Positions 1 to 11,703 of a DNA stretch of 64,000 nt are shown piece after piece. The DNA comes from Bilabrum cf. latius. Its lineage: Eukaryota > Bigyra: Bicosoecida > Bigyra > Bicosoecida. Made by a program: the position numbers and the translations under genes. The stretch spans positions 868,001 to 932,000 of the forward strand of contig OZ237744.1 of assembly GCA_965178125.1 (NCBI GenBank). Direction: 5' to 3'. The notes under the pieces were generated by a model, which worked only from the letters and a program-made list of their open reading frames with translations, was not told the origin of the DNA and did not search any database. Position 1 is the first letter of the stretch; each line of letters begins with the position of its first letter.

Positions 1-1984
1 GCCACACGCGACGGATCCAAACACTCCGCCCGACACACAGGACGCATGAAGAACGCGCCCAGCGGCGACGTCTCCATGCATGTCCAATACCCGTCCTGGA
101 TGGCCGGCAGGGACTTGTTGACGGGCGGCGCCGTCAGCCTCCAGAGCGCCGCGCCCCTGTACCTGGCCTTGGGCCCCTACAGCACGGGCCGGTCGGGCGA
201 CAGGGGCTGAGGGCCGTCTGAAATGGACTGGCGTGACGGTGATTGACTCAAACTGGGGCCGGGTGCGGACTTATCGCTTGGGCTCTATACTCGACTACTG
301 GTTGATGATGCATTCCATGCACCTCTGGCTGGGGCCTGGTCCGGCATGCCATATCCTCCGATGGCGGCCATGCGGGTGGAGGCTGCAGCGGGGTAGTCCA
401 TGTGCACCAGATCGTACATGGGCGGCAGGAGCAAGCCGGACGGGTAGAAGTCTTTCCCCACATAGTAGCTCAGGTCGCATCCGAAACGCGGGGTGCGAGT
501 GCCGATGGGCTGCTTCCAGTACACGTCCCTGATCCAGTCCTTCACGGCCTGCTACACGGCGGGGCTGCCAGGTGTCTGGTTCCTGGGAGCCACGGGGCTG
601 CATGTCTGCGTGGCGACACAGGACGGATCGTCCAAGATGACCTGCGCAGATGCGATAGAGCCAAATTCAACCGATTGCGTCCCGTCGGTAGTACTTATTG
701 CTTGATTCGGAATCGGTCTTCCTTCCGGATCGCACAGCATGGATCCAGCGTCTGAGTAGTCGTAGAGCGCACCACCATCCGGGGATAGCACAGACGGGAT
801 GGAGGCTACGTTCATCATCGTCTGCACCACGTACCCTTCATTGATGCGCCACGGGTAGGCGACACGCGGGAAGTCGGTTGGGTCAGTCGTTGCTTGCACA
901 ACCATCTCGGCCACCGTCCCGGGGGGATACACCACGGTGAGGAGCTGATGCCACCTGTTGTCGACACCTGCCCCTGAGGATGGAAACCGGTAATCAAGGG
1001 TACCTGGCGGGTTGGGGATGTGGGCTGCCTGACTCTGCAAGGTGGTCTCTCGGGCGACAAAGCTGTTTTGTGGGAAGGCCTTGGCTGACGCGGCCCAAGG
1101 CTAACCAACGTCATTGTAGCAGTCGCGCGGATCGGACGTGGCGTTCCAGTTGGATCCACGCCAAAGCGTGGCCTGCCTGCATGTGTCATTGGGTGCTAGG
1201 GGTACTCCGGCAGGCGTGCACACATCGCCCAGCTGCACGGCCGGGCAATCTGCGACGGGGATGTTGTATTGCGCGACCATGGAGGCCTGCACTGGAAACA
1301 AATAGGTACCTGGGACGAGGCTATGCCCATGCGCAACGTTGTCCCGCACGCTGGAGTAGTACGTCGGCGCCCACGGACGCTTGGATTCCCCGACAGGTGT
1401 TGCTCCCGGGTACCTCTCGTATGAACCGCTCAGGAGCGGGCCCTGCACGGCGGTACCCGCCCGGGATACGTGTGGGACAAACGAAAATACCCACTCCTCC
1501 GTCGTCCACGGCTCCACTGATCGAGTCGGAGGCAACAATGCGCTGCTCCGAGGAGACACACCCACAGCATATGGGGCCTCCTGCGGGGATGCTGCAGCCG
1601 GGTACCTCCCGTCCATCGGGGCCGACAGCGTCGCGTTCACCAGACACTCCCCGATGGCCGCAGAAGTGCCGTCAGTGCCGTTCTGCCTGCACGCCGCGAT
1701 CGGACCCATCGAGCCTCCAGTGCCCCCAGGCATGGCCCCGCCCCACTGCCATCGAGACATGTTGCCTGGGACCCGAGGGGTCCATGGGATAGGCACCAGC
1801 TCGCAGCCGGCCAGGTCAGCGCCATCAGGAGACGGGCGCGCCGCGGCATCGGCAGAGTCGATGACACGCTTGTCTCGAGTGGCATGGACACCGATGCCGA
1901 TGGAGCTGGGGCCCCGAGTGGCGAACCAGGTGGCTGCAGGAAACAAAAACTGAGAATTACATCGGACTCACGACGAATATACAT
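1..1984 (-). CDS. Unrecognised Cys-containing, sequon-rich protein (3' end beyond the left edge)
   Basis: The minus-strand frame is open from near 1946 to the left edge with only TAG interruptions (1101-1103, 552-554, 285-287, 177-179), so the gene is truncated at its 3' end. The protein has scattered Cys residues (DCPAVQLGDVC, then DTC and DC) and several N-x-S/T sequons (NATL, NDTC, NATS, NQTP, NASS, NKSL), which suggests an extracellular or lumenal protein. I recognise no family. The 5' model is tentative: ATG at 1982-1984, a 13-nt first exon, then a 38-nt intron at 1934-1971 with donor GTGAGT and a pyrimidine-rich acceptor ending TTTCCTGCAG. That intron is much shorter than others here, and the resulting N-terminus is not a convincing signal peptide, so a different first exon is possible. 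Confidence 0.5.
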
Positions 1985-2970
1985 AGACGAGCTCGACAAT
2001 ACTTGATTTAATGCAATTCAGAAGGAATGCTTGCAAAATATGGGTCTAGGTAGTACCAGGCTGAGACGGCAGCAAGGCCTAGGCTATGTCCCGAGCGTTC
2101 ATCATTTCCGACAAATCGTCGTGATCCGATGGTAGGAATGTCGAGACCAACATGATTCCAGCAAAATTCTCACAATTACATTTGGACACTTCCCCGCTGC
2201 CAATAAGTTGAATTTGGGGGCCAGCAGACTGCATAGCTTGCTGCACATGAACAGCAATCGTCGAACGACTCCCAAGCTATGACACGACCAAGAGCCACCT
2301 TATGAACGACACACGAGCTGACATTGCCTTAAGAGTTTGATACAGAGCTGCTGACTTCTAATCGACCTGTCAAGATCAAGTGAATCCAGAAATAACCCAA
2401 AACCCGCACCGTGAACCTGAACGGACCTTGCAATCGTCGGGAACCACTCGAGTATATTGTAAGGGCGATAGACCACTAATGTGTATACAAGCCGATCTAA
2501 TCTAATATTTGCCTGCTAGAGTGCCAGACCTTGAACGAATGCCGAGTAAATCTAGCCAAGACTCATCTGGATACTTGCGACCTCTCGGTGCTCGTCGTGG
2601 TCGCACTGAAAATGCGTGTTTGTCCCACCTGTCAGGTGGCATGCGTGGCATACAGGAGTAAAATGCGATTGCATTATTCTGGTCTCCAAGCAAAATCCTT
2701 CGGCAAGCGATTGATTGAAACCTATGCCAAGGAAGACGAGTCTCGAGGCGGCAAAAGTTTCTCACGAATCACAGAGTCCCTCATAACAAGTCAACTACTG
2801 TTGTTATTGCCAATTCAAATACCAGCTCTGTTGCAGGCCATTGAAGCCCCCTTTCGCAACCTAGCTTGTGTACATAGAGGCCTGATCGCTCAAGAACCCC
2901 ACAAAGCCCCAACAGCACCGGTCAAAAAAATCTGGTCCTAAAAATGCTGGCAAGATCCCCCCGAATGTCA
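1985..2970. other. Intergenic stretch without a supported gene
   Basis: The stretch has lower GC than its surroundings. The longest frames lack a convincing ATG: a plus frame at 2531-2941 starts at TTG, and a minus frame around 2385-2770 would need TAG as sense and GTG as start. Neither resembles a known family. It lies upstream of the left-edge gene and downstream of the epimerase-like gene, so it probably holds promoter and 3' UTR sequence. Confidence 0.4.
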
Positions 2971-4098
2971 TTAGTCCTGGTCCTCTGGCCAGATGCCCAG
3001 GCTGAAGGTTCCCTCAAACGTCTGCCCAGGAACTAGCACGCTCATCCCGTCGTGGTTGTTGTAGGCGTCCGCCATGGCGCTCATCGGCTCCATCGCGACT
3101 CCGCTCGCGCCCCATAGCGAGCGAGCGCCGGTGAACACGTGGAACCAGCGGTAGTGGTGGTCGCCCTGCAGCCGCATGACCGCCCCGTCCCCGCCCTTGT
3201 CTGCGATCCTGAACGAGAGCGACGGGCAGGACACGTCCCCTGCCAGGGCTTTGTACTCGTTGTCCAGGTAGGTCGGGTCCTCGGACGTTCCTCCTATGGG
3301 ATGCTTCCCGTCGAAGCCGTTGAACGGGGTGAACGTGCCGGTCGGGATGAGACTCCCGTTCCTGGGTGCCCCTGCTGGCATGTCAACCTGCACCCATCGG
3401 CTGCAGGGATCCAGCTGCAGGACGGCCTTGCTCACGTCAGACACCTTAAAGTACGGGTGCGCCCCGTGAAAGAAGGGGAGTGGGCGGCCGTCCTGCTGCT
3501 CGCTCGTCATCATCGTGTGCACGAACAGGGCGTGCTCGCCCAGCGTGTACCGGATGCGGATGGTCGCGTTAAAGGGCCAGCCGGCGTGCTCACCGGCGTA
3601 CAAGCGTGCTACTAGCGTCACGCTGGCATTACTCTCCCCGCCTTCAGAGCTCTCGACGTGGAGGCTCCTGTTGAACAGGAAGCCGTGCAGCGCGTCGCTC
3701 CTGGATGGGTTCACCTCGTTGTGAGGCAGGTGGAACACAGTTCCAGTGTATGGCCACATTTCATAGTTTCCATTTGAAATCCGATTGGCCCATGGAGCCA
3801 GCATTTCTCCGTAGTAGTGTGCGTTCGCACGAATTGCTGACGCGTTCCCGTCGTGGCTGAGCAGAACCTGTCTGAGAGTGCTAGTACCCCCTGATGCTGG
3901 AAGGCTTAAGTAAAGCTATTCTATCCTACCACCCACGTCCTGCACAATCTCGGCAAACGCACCGCTCTCTGTGTTTTGGAGCCGAGTAGCAGCTACAGAA
4001 TCTGGCCCACTGCCAATCCTGATCTATTTCGACTCAAACTTGACAGCGGTTACTGCTGCTGTAAATGATAGTAATATTGCACATATTGGCACCATCAT
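2971..4098 (-). CDS. Secreted aldose 1-epimerase (mutarotase)-like protein
   Basis: A 375-aa frame with no intron ends in TAA. It begins with a hydrophobic signal-peptide-like segment (MMVPICAILLSFTAAVTA), so the product probably enters the secretory pathway. The fold family is aldose 1-epimerase, which interconverts sugar anomers. Visible family motifs are GGRI near residue 57, ANRISNG near 104, DALHG (His about 138), HGAHPYF (His about 214) and MEPMSAMADAY (Glu about 337); the two His and the Glu match the catalytic residues known for the family. Two in-frame TAG codons (4024-4026 and 3916-3918) fall inside the recognisable N-terminal region, one of them in GGRIE-X-LYL directly beside the conserved GGRI motif. 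An ATG at 3802-3804 would delete the signal peptide and the GGRI motif, so the upstream ATG is preferred. The start faces the BBS18-like gene across about 108 bp. Confidence 0.8.
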
Positions 4099-4206
4099 TT
4101 TTCTCTCAAGTAGGAAAAATTGCCTCCGGCGGCGGGCTCTCTTTCTGCAAGCAGCTCCGGATCCGAGACTGTCCGTTTGGGACAATAGCTCAATATCTCG
4201 TTCAAA
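4099..4206. promoter_or_regulatory. Short divergent intergenic region (epimerase / BBS18)
   Basis: The two start codons are separated by 108 bp, so both 5' UTRs and core promoters must fit here or overlap coding sequence. I see no TATA box I would trust. Confidence 0.3.
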
Positions 4207-4517
4207 ATGGCATCAGGAGGGGTGAGATATTCATCACGAGTTCAAATCCATACACCTTTCGGCCCCATTCATTCTTTCGTACGTAGACTTTCCGGCTATC
4301 GCAGGGTCAGGGCGTATCCGAGATCATCCCAAAGTCAGGTCTCGTATTCTCGGAACGAAGTAACCTTAGCGAGATTCTCTGCAAGCCGAAAACTCTTCCC
4401 ATCAAGAGCATGGTCATTAAGAAAATGGAGCAGCTGGAGAAGGAAGTTGCTGCGCAGGCTAGTGGTGCAGGCGCCAGTGGTATCACTGGCCGAGCGGTGA
4501 CAGCCGGTGGCAGATAA
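4207..4517 (+). CDS. BBIP1: BBSome subunit BBS18/BBIP1-like small protein
   Basis: A 75-aa two-exon gene: exon 1 at 4207-4221 (M-A-S-G-G), an 83-nt intron at 4222-4304 (donor GTGAGA, acceptor CTATCGCAG), exon 2 at 4305-4517 ending TAA (followed directly by TAG). Exon 2 reads SEIIPKSGLVF, then LSEILCKPKTLPIKSM and a short helix KKMEQLEKEVAAQ. This has the order and spacing of BBIP1, whose core is a LPK-x-G-x-(L/V)F segment, an LCKPK-x-LP-x-KS motif and a terminal helix. BBIP1 is a small subunit of the BBSome, the coat that moves membrane proteins in cilia. Length fits the family (about 70-90 aa). No TAG occurs in frame. The gene ends 41 bp before the convergent gene at 4559. Reading through the intron gives a 97-aa frame with no family resemblance. 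Confidence 0.82.
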
Positions 4518-4558
4518 TAGCTCGGTCTGGTAGTTTCATATATTTTTCATGTTTTTAA

Positions 4559-7306
4559 TTAAAAACTCTCAATGTCTTCGTCATTCTAGGTCAGAGAACA
4601 CCCCAAAATGTCATCAATGAGGCTCTGGTGGCTCCGAACGGCATCGCGATACTCGCGAGCTGGCGGCAGAGACCCAGGCACCATGGGCGAAGAAGGGGCC
4701 CACCCACGACTACTGTCATTGTCCGTTCCATACGCTTCTTGCTGCGGGTCCGCGCTGCGCTGATCAAGCCGCGTTGGTGCTGTCGGTTGCGGCTGCGCGT
4801 GGTTGGGCTGGTCGTTGCCAACCACGGTCTCAGCATCTGAGTCTCCATCATCCATTGGAGGCTGGGCTGCAGTGCTCTGCTGAGGTTCTAGCGCATCACC
4901 ATTCTCTCGCAGAGTCGCGCTACTACCAGCGTACTCCACCTGCGGTCCAGGCGATGGCTCCGGCCCCCCTCCCCCGCTCCCTCCTACACCTCGCTGCTGA
5001 GTACGGAAGCCTGCCGGTTGCTCGAGTGTGTCTCCTTCCCCCAGGGCAGCGATCAAGTCACTCGGAGACAAGTCCTCGTCCGAGTCGCCCCCCAGCATGT
5101 CATCCTCATCGGCCTCCATGCCGGACGAAACCTGCATGGGCACGGCGCCACAGGGGGACTTCGCCCGTGGCTGCCCGAGCGGCTGGCCGGCGCTGCCCGG
5201 AGCTATCTTGTCTCTGTGTTGATACTAGACAGGACTGTGACCTGCAGCCGGCAGTGACACTGGCTGGGTCAGTGCAATTTCTGTGCGCTACACCGTGACC
5301 GGCGAGGCGGCGCTGTGAGGCGTCATGGCCATCTGCCCGGGTGGTCGCTGGTGTGCAGAGCTTGCCGTGTTGCGAGCAGTGCCTGGCCCTGGGACTTCGG
5401 CTGCACGGTGTCTGCCGATGTTACCGATCATCGCCACTAGACCTCTGCGTCCAGTCTGCTAGCCAGTAGGACGGGATGCATCGCCAGGCACCGCCCTCTC
5501 CTTCGCCCCGTCCTCTGCACCTTCCTCCTCCGACGAGCTGGACAGCCTAAGGCTCTCGCTGTCGGAGGAGGAAGAAGATGGAGAGGATGAGGGGGTCTCA
5601 GCCTGCCTTGCGTCCTCAAAGCTGACAAAAGTCTGACTTGCCGACATTGATGCTCCTTTACCCACGTGTCGCGACCCCGTCGGGTCCCTCGGCCGATGCT
5701 GCGCCCTTCTGCCCCGCCTACCACCGTGCCACCCGCGGCTGCCACTCGATGCACTCGAGTCGCTGCCCTCGTCTTCATCGTCACCGCTCTCCTCGCTATC
5801 GTCGTAGAGGTGCGGCGTGGCTGCAGGGGCAATGGGTGCGAGCAGGGCAGCCAGTGCCGCTCGGATTGGGTCCTGTGACGCAGCCGGCTGAGCAGCCGTC
5901 GCAGCACCCGGAGCGGCGAGGGACAGGCAGGGCTGCGTGCAGTTGGCCAGGGATGGGGAAGCCCCCGAATCGAAAAGCGCTGATATCTCCTCTCCTGATG
6001 CGAGCTCATCGCGCGACGGAGGGGGCCTGTCTTGCTTGTTTGACGGTCCAGCACCCGCGCCGGTGCCCTCGATTCCTGGGGCGACGCCAATGACGCTGTC
6101 AGAGGACAGCGAGTCCGAGTCGGAGCTCGAGTCATCCAAAGCGTCCAGCTGAGACGTTTGGTTGTCACATGCGCTCTGGGTCGGCAGAGCTGCGTGCTAG
6201 ATCGCAGGCTGCGATGCGGCACTCGCTGGCTGGGAGACAGGCTAGGTAGTCGCGGTTGGAGTGCCAACAGAGCTTACCAGAAGGCTGGACGCAGCCGCAG
6301 CCAATCTAGCCTGCAGCTATGATTGCGCCAAGACTGCCTACTAGTATGCTCGCTTCCACTGCTACGATTTGCGCCTGGCGCGCTGGTACTTGCTTCGCAG
6401 AGCACTCCGACCGCGGGCCGAGCGACGGCTTGAGCCCTTCCGCCGCTTGTCGTCATGACGCTCGGCCACATCATGCAGGTGCTGACGGTGCATCGAGCTC
6501 GATGCTACGTGTCTGCCCGTCGGTTGGGACAGCGGCACGTTTAGGGCGAATGGTTGCCGAGCCGAGCCAGCGGCGCTGCCGCTTGCTGGCAACGGAGTTC
6601 CGCTGGAGGTCTTTGCACTTGGCGTCAATTCATCTGGAAGTCTCATCAGTGGAGCTGTTGCTGGAACACGATACGTGCTGCTGGCGGCGTAACCGTGTGG
6701 GGCAGATGGGGTGCGTACTTGCGATGCTCCGACTGAGCTGGTGCTGCCGCACTGGGCATCTTCTGTGCCGCTCGGACATTCCTTAGCAACCGCATCCAGC
6801 GGGATTTGACCTGATCGAATTAATTGCACTAATTGCTCGACGCATTCCCTCTTCCTAGTTGCATCGTGTACAGCCTGTCCGGCTTGGCTGAGCATAAACA
6901 CGAGCTCAGGTCGTGAGAACGACAAATTGACGTGCCACTCTGAAGCTAGGTCCCCGCCTGCAGCAGTTCTGAGTCTAATAAGCAGCTGTCGGTACTTCTA
7001 CGAGTCTCGCATTCGCTTTTTGTCGTGAGGAGTTAGAGCTAGCACTCCTGGAAGCTGCTTTACGCCAATCTGCGCTTCGGTATCCGATTCAAAGCCCCCG
7101 AAAGCTTCATCGAGCGCATCCAGCTGACTCATTGGCTATTTGCTAGACTATTCTGCAAATTTGATCTGGCTTGTGTCGAGTTCATCGAAATCTGTTGGCA
7201 TGGGAGCGACTTGAGCACAGGCAGCCGGCACCGCCGGCCTTCGAATGAAGCCGCCTTGGCGTTTAGGTGCGTGTGAAGCACTGAGACGACCAATAAATCC
7301 ATCCAT
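4559..7306 (-). CDS. Hypothetical 915-aa protein with long acidic/Ser-rich regions
   Basis: The frame is open from ATG 7304-7306 (MDGFIGRLSASH) to TAA at 4559, with about fourteen in-frame TAG codons, including a TAG-TAG pair around 6340. No family is recognised. The N-terminal third contains a well-behaved segment (GVKQLPGVLALTPHDKKRM, then SEWHVNLSFSRPELVFMLSQ) followed by a helical stretch. It faintly recalls the PH-like N-terminus of TFIIH p62, but I do not assert that. The middle is low complexity, with Ser/Asp runs (DDSSSDSDSLSSDS and a D/E-rich stretch near residue 520), a GRRGRR basic patch, and a second acidic block (MEADEDDMLGGDSDEDL) near the C-terminus. Acidic/Ser tracts of this kind are common in chromatin or transcription factors; that is inference only. 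The terminal residues are NDEDIESF. Confidence 0.6.
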
Positions 7307-7460
7307 TATTATCAAGTAATAGTACTTGCTTAAGTGGAATACTATTTATTCTAAATTATCAGTGCTACAGAAAATGTGCTCGCTCCAGCGCTCGTTTGAT
7401 CCGATCTTCAAGGTTCGTGCTCTAGCAATGGTCGCACAAGTAAGTCGCACCAGAAGAAAC

Positions 7461-8861
7461 TCACTTCCTTCTTTTCTTGCTACCCCCAGAGGAGGACGGA
7501 GCCTTTCCAAAGAAACTGGCTAGACTTTTCATCCCAGTTGCCCCCTTACTCCCCTTCTTTGCCGGCTTCTTTTGCTTCGTGCCTCCGGCTGCCTTCGAGT
7601 GGATTGCTGACGCCTTGCCAGCGGGTCGACTTGCTTCAGGCTTGCCCGATGCATGCTTCGAAGCGGCTTCCAAGCTACCTACCGAGCTTGGCGGTGCGCG
7701 TTTACGGACCTGCGAGGTGCCGAGAAGGTCTCTCGAGCTGATCCCCAAAGCGTCTGCCGCAGCCACCACCCAGTGATCGGCGAGGTAGGATGCAATCATC
7801 CGGAGCCCTTCCAGGAGATGCTCGCTTCGCGGACGAGCGCGCCCCTTCGCAACAGCAGCAGATGCTGCAGCCCCTCCCGTGCCAACTGCAGCTGCGGCAC
7901 CTTCGCCGCTCGCAATCGCAATGGCAGAGCTGGACACGGAGAATCCTCCCGCGGGCCCAGACTGCTCCTCCCCTCTCGCGACCTCCTCCCCGATGCTTCT
8001 CGCCGCTGCAATCGCCTTGGCCGCCACCCAAGCAATTGCTCGTTTCTCATTAAGGCGATACAGGCGCATGTCATCTCCAAATTTGTCGTCGACGTCGCAT
8101 AGATCCAGTAGTGCATCGCTTGCGGCCAAGGCGGCGCCGATGTGGTGCAGGTTGGACCAGTCGCCCACCGGAGGTCGGGGCTATTTCGCATTGCTGTCAG
8201 GAGCCTGTAGGTTTAATGATGATTCGCTGGTCGTGCCTGCGGGTTGCGGCGCTTCTGGACCGCCCCCTTTCTGTGGCGTGGCATGCGCTGTGCCACTCGA
8301 AGTGCTAGCCGCGGAACTCGCACCTGGTAGGACACTTGTCCCCGACGCGAATCCCTGTGTTGTAAAGGCTGAGATTATTTGATTGATTGGGCTCTTTCGT
8401 TCCTTTGCCGCCTCCAACAGCGGCAGCAATATGAATCCAGCATCCAGAGGAGACACTACGAACAGACGCCCATCTGCGACAGAATACAAGTCATCCACCG
8501 GGTACGCCGTGAAATATATGAATGCATATGCTGCATCTACTCGTACGCCGTCTCACCTCGCTTTACGGTCTGGTCAATAAACATTGAACCTTGAAATCTA
8601 GAACTAAACTCGGTCATCTCGAATAAAGAGCCACCTTCTGAACTAATTTCGTGCAATACTAGTTTGCTTACTGCATTTGAAATAGAAGGACTTCACGACG
8701 ACGGTCTGGAAGCCATGCAACTGGAGATAAATGCAACCATGGCACGATATTCAAAAAAACGTACCTCCACCAACCGGGATGCGGACGGCATTGAGACGAA
8801 CATCGCCCAATGACCGGCTTAAATACCCCTTATCAACAAGTATTACCTCTCCTGAAGACAT
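7461..8861 (-). CDS. RNASEH2B: Ribonuclease H2 subunit B (RNASEH2B) with C-terminal PCNA-binding motif
   Basis: A three-exon model of 407 aa: 8861-8765, 8670-8557, 8473-7461; introns 8671-8764 (94 nt, donor GTACGT) and 8474-8556 (83 nt, donor GTGAGA, acceptor TTCTGTCGCAG). The joined exons give the family order: LFEMTEFSSRFQGSMFIDQ, DGRLFVVSPLDAGFILLPLL, then LYRLNEKRAIAWVAAKAI, a mid helix (LLEGLRMIASYLADHWV) and a Lys-rich tail with MKSLASFFGK, matching the LxxFF core of the PIP box that docks RNase H2 onto PCNA. RNase H2 removes RNA from RNA:DNA hybrids and excises single ribonucleotides; subunit B is a non-catalytic scaffold. The 83-nt intron is supported because it joins FIDQTVKR directly to DGRLF. 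One in-frame TAG lies at 8181-8183. The stop is TGA. Confidence 0.87.
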
Positions 8862-8955
8862 GTAGTACACTTGATGACTGATGGGAAGCACGACACAAAA
8901 AGTGATGATGAAGATGCATTCGCCAAAACACCGGCGGCTGATATGAGACCGGCGC

Positions 8956-11286
8956 TCAAGCATCCGAGGCGCCGGCATTCAGTAGGATTTGAACGCACCT
9001 CTTGTGGCCGCGTACCCTGGCTGCCTGCAGCGCTGTCATGCTCACCCCGCCAAGCACCCCCACCGAATCGAGCCCGCCGGCAAGCTGCCCCAACCCGATC
9101 CGACTTGCGAGCTCCGATGCCCTCCCAAGGGCTGCAGCCCGAAACACCAGAACCGCGTCCCTCCGCGCCTCCCACGCCCGCCGGAAGTCCAGGACCGCCA
9201 TCCGCCTGGTCTGTCGTCGCATGGGTCCCGCCCACAGGGCGTTCTGCACTAGGCGCCTGCTCTTCACCAGCACTCGAGCAGGACCCACGTCACACTGGCT
9301 CACGAGGCCCCGCAGTGCGATGCACAGCCCCTCAATCTGTTTCGGGTTGAATACCGACCCATTGAGCATGAGCTCGACCAGCCCGGGGTTCAGCTGCACC
9401 ACCCGCGCCAGGAACCCCATGGGCTTCTTGCTGCGTGGCACATCCGCGAGGGAGGCCTTTCTCAGGGAACAAGCGCGGGGCTGTCCGTGCGAGGCAGACC
9501 GGAGCACGAGCGACTGCAGCAATTGCTCGCAGGCAGGCGCCTTGTGCCCGGCCACCGTGCAGCTGATCTCCTCAAGCATCTCCAGCGCGGGGATACCCTC
9601 CGCTAGCAGCTCTAGGTTGGTGGGAGCCAGCGGCTAGGGGAGGCGGAGCACGCGCAAAGCGCGCAAAGAAGACAAAGAGCGTAACCCGCTCCTTGGGGCC
9701 AGGATGATACCGTTGAGTTCCAGGTGTGTGAGCCCCGGGCACTTGCTTCCGATTGCCTGCAGCAGCGTGTTCACGCCGCCCTCGTCTTCCACTGGGCCGT
9801 ACTAGTTCACGGACTGCAGTACCAGCTGCTTGAGGCCGCTGGAACCTAGCCTGAGCAGGTGTTTTGCGAGTTGCTTTGACGTCTCGCTCACCCTCTTCTC
9901 GAGATCGAGGTGCAGGCTCTCACCCGGCTGGTCCGGTCCCACTAGCGCGGCCAGCATGGCAGCATCCGTCTTGTTCCCCGAGACAGGCACGTACTCGCCC
10001 AGCGGGATCCTCAGATGGCGGATGCGGCTGGGGCTGGCCTTCAGCAAAGCGAGGACCCTGAGCGTGTCAGTGATAGCGGCGCCGTCGAGTGCGAGGTGGA
10101 GCTCGCGCAGCCCGGGGGCGGCGCAGTCGTCCTTGCCGGCCTTCACCGCCCCGCCGCCCGACGCTTGCATGAGACGGGCCTGCCCCTTGACTAGGCCCGC
10201 GATGCCGCGATGAAAGTGCTTGTTGGGCCCTTTCAAGCTTTCGCTGTCGTTGCCCTGATCATCGGATTCATCGTCCTCTTCGTCTTCGTCTTCGTCTTCG
10301 TCTTCCTCTTCGTCTTCGCAGCTATCGTAAAAGTCGTTGCCAGCGCCATCCATGAAGCCGGAATCAGGGCAGTACTCCAGGATCGCCTCCACCCGAAAGA
10401 CACGCAGGCCTGCGTGCACTCCCGCCGCGCGGCCCAGCGTGGCAAAGCCGGGCCCCGGAGGCATCGTGCGCCGAAACCTGAGCGAGAGCTCTTGCAGGCG
10501 AGAGAGGCCCCCTGCCCTTGCCATCGCCTGGGCAGCACCTTTCAAAATGCCGTCACCTGCCCACGAATCGGCCAGTTTCAGCTTTCGAAGATTCGCGGCA
10601 TGCTGCAAGACCCGGCCCATCCTGCAGTCGGGCTTCTTGGGCTTGTGCGGGCCCTCGTCATACCCGTCCAGTGCCCAGGAGAAGGGCGAGCTGCCTGAGA
10701 GCTCGAGATACTCAAGCTGTTTCACTCTGCTTGCAACTCCTCTCCTAAGCAAGTCCTCTGCGACATTTCCGGGCACCATGGTCACGTTGACCGCGAGGTG
10801 CCGTGCACGACGCAGGCAGCGGATGGCATCCACCACCATGTCCGCGCCAAAGTGGCCGTCTGCGATGCTTACCTCAAAATCACGAAGCTTAGACAGCCCC
10901 CGTACATTTTTGAGGACTGCAATAAGCTTGGTCATCTCGCACCCGCTCGGATAGCTCTTGCTGGTAGTGTGCCGGATCCGAAGCGTCTGCGGGTAGCGCG
11001 CGCGGAGGAAGGCATCAATGATCGCCGCTTCACAATCCCCGGGCTCAACATTGCCAGACCCGACGATATCGAGCAAGCGAATGTTGTCCCAGTTGCTCTC
11101 TATTCTATCTGCGATTTCATAGACCGCGTCCTCTTTCTGAAGCAGGCGTCCACTAGCCACAACTCGTACCTCCTCGAGACGCTCGTCGTCTTCCCATTTC
11201 TGTACATCTTGAGAGCGAGTCCATCTAGGAGCAAACACCTTGCCGAGGCAGCCATCGATTGGCAGTGTCTCGTTTGCGGTCCTCAT
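8956..11286 (-). CDS. Leucine-rich and ankyrin repeat protein
   Basis: A frame of up to 776 aa ends in TGA at 8956. In-frame TAGs at 9802-9804 and 9634-9636 split it under the standard code. Most of the length is irregular leucine-rich repeat, for example LRKLKLADSW, LRELHLALDG, LKQLVLQSVN, LTHLELNGI and ALRVLRLP. A long acidic insertion (about 20 Glu/Asp near residue 330) interrupts the repeats. The C-terminus has one clear ankyrin unit (TALQAARVRGHKRCVQILLNAGA). The start chosen is the first in-frame ATG (11284-11286); the frame is open about 110 bp further upstream without an ATG, so an upstream exon is possible. No catalytic domain is visible, so this is probably a protein-interaction scaffold. 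I cannot assign an orthologue. Confidence 0.72.
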
Positions 11287-11703
11287 CTTTGCTGGGTTAG
11301 ATCTAGGCACGTTCAATACCAAAGAGTTCAAAATCTAGCCCACTTCTGGATCTAGGTCTCCCGCAAATACTCCAATGTGTAGGAACTGTCGTGCAAAATG
11401 TAACTAACTTGATCAGATTGCTCTCTGATTTGCCAGTGTACTATCAGTCAACTTCGCATCTGCCCGCCATCAATCGCTGCGGAACCAGTGGCGGACTCAA
11501 GGTGGCGCGGCGCCACGATCCGTTGGTGGAGATTCTGCGGGTCCAAAGCTTGCACACATCCGAGGCTAACCGAAGAAGTGAAGTATCCGGTCGCTTGCTG
11601 ACAGTACGAGATCGAAAGGGCCTTGAAGCGCACTTTGCAACCAACCAATACAGGTCACTTGTCCGAGGTGCAACTCTGAACTGGCTGCTGGTACCTGCAC
11701 TGT
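11287..11703. other. Divergent intergenic region (LRR/ankyrin gene and FAM184-like gene)
   Basis: About 417 bp between the two divergent starts. A plus frame crossing it (11391-11741) has no family resemblance and overlaps the FAM184-like start in another frame. I see no RNA gene. It probably contains both promoters and perhaps a non-coding 5' exon. Confidence 0.35.

Noticed and set aside
2531-2941. 136-residue plus-strand frame containing a CPTCQ motif
   Set aside because: It lacks an ATG start, has no second Cys pair and matches no family; chance is sufficient.
4222-4304. tRNA-like T-loop (GAGTTCAAATCC) on the plus strand
   Set aside because: No acceptor stem or anticodon arm can be paired, and the stretch is explained as the intron of the BBS18-like gene.
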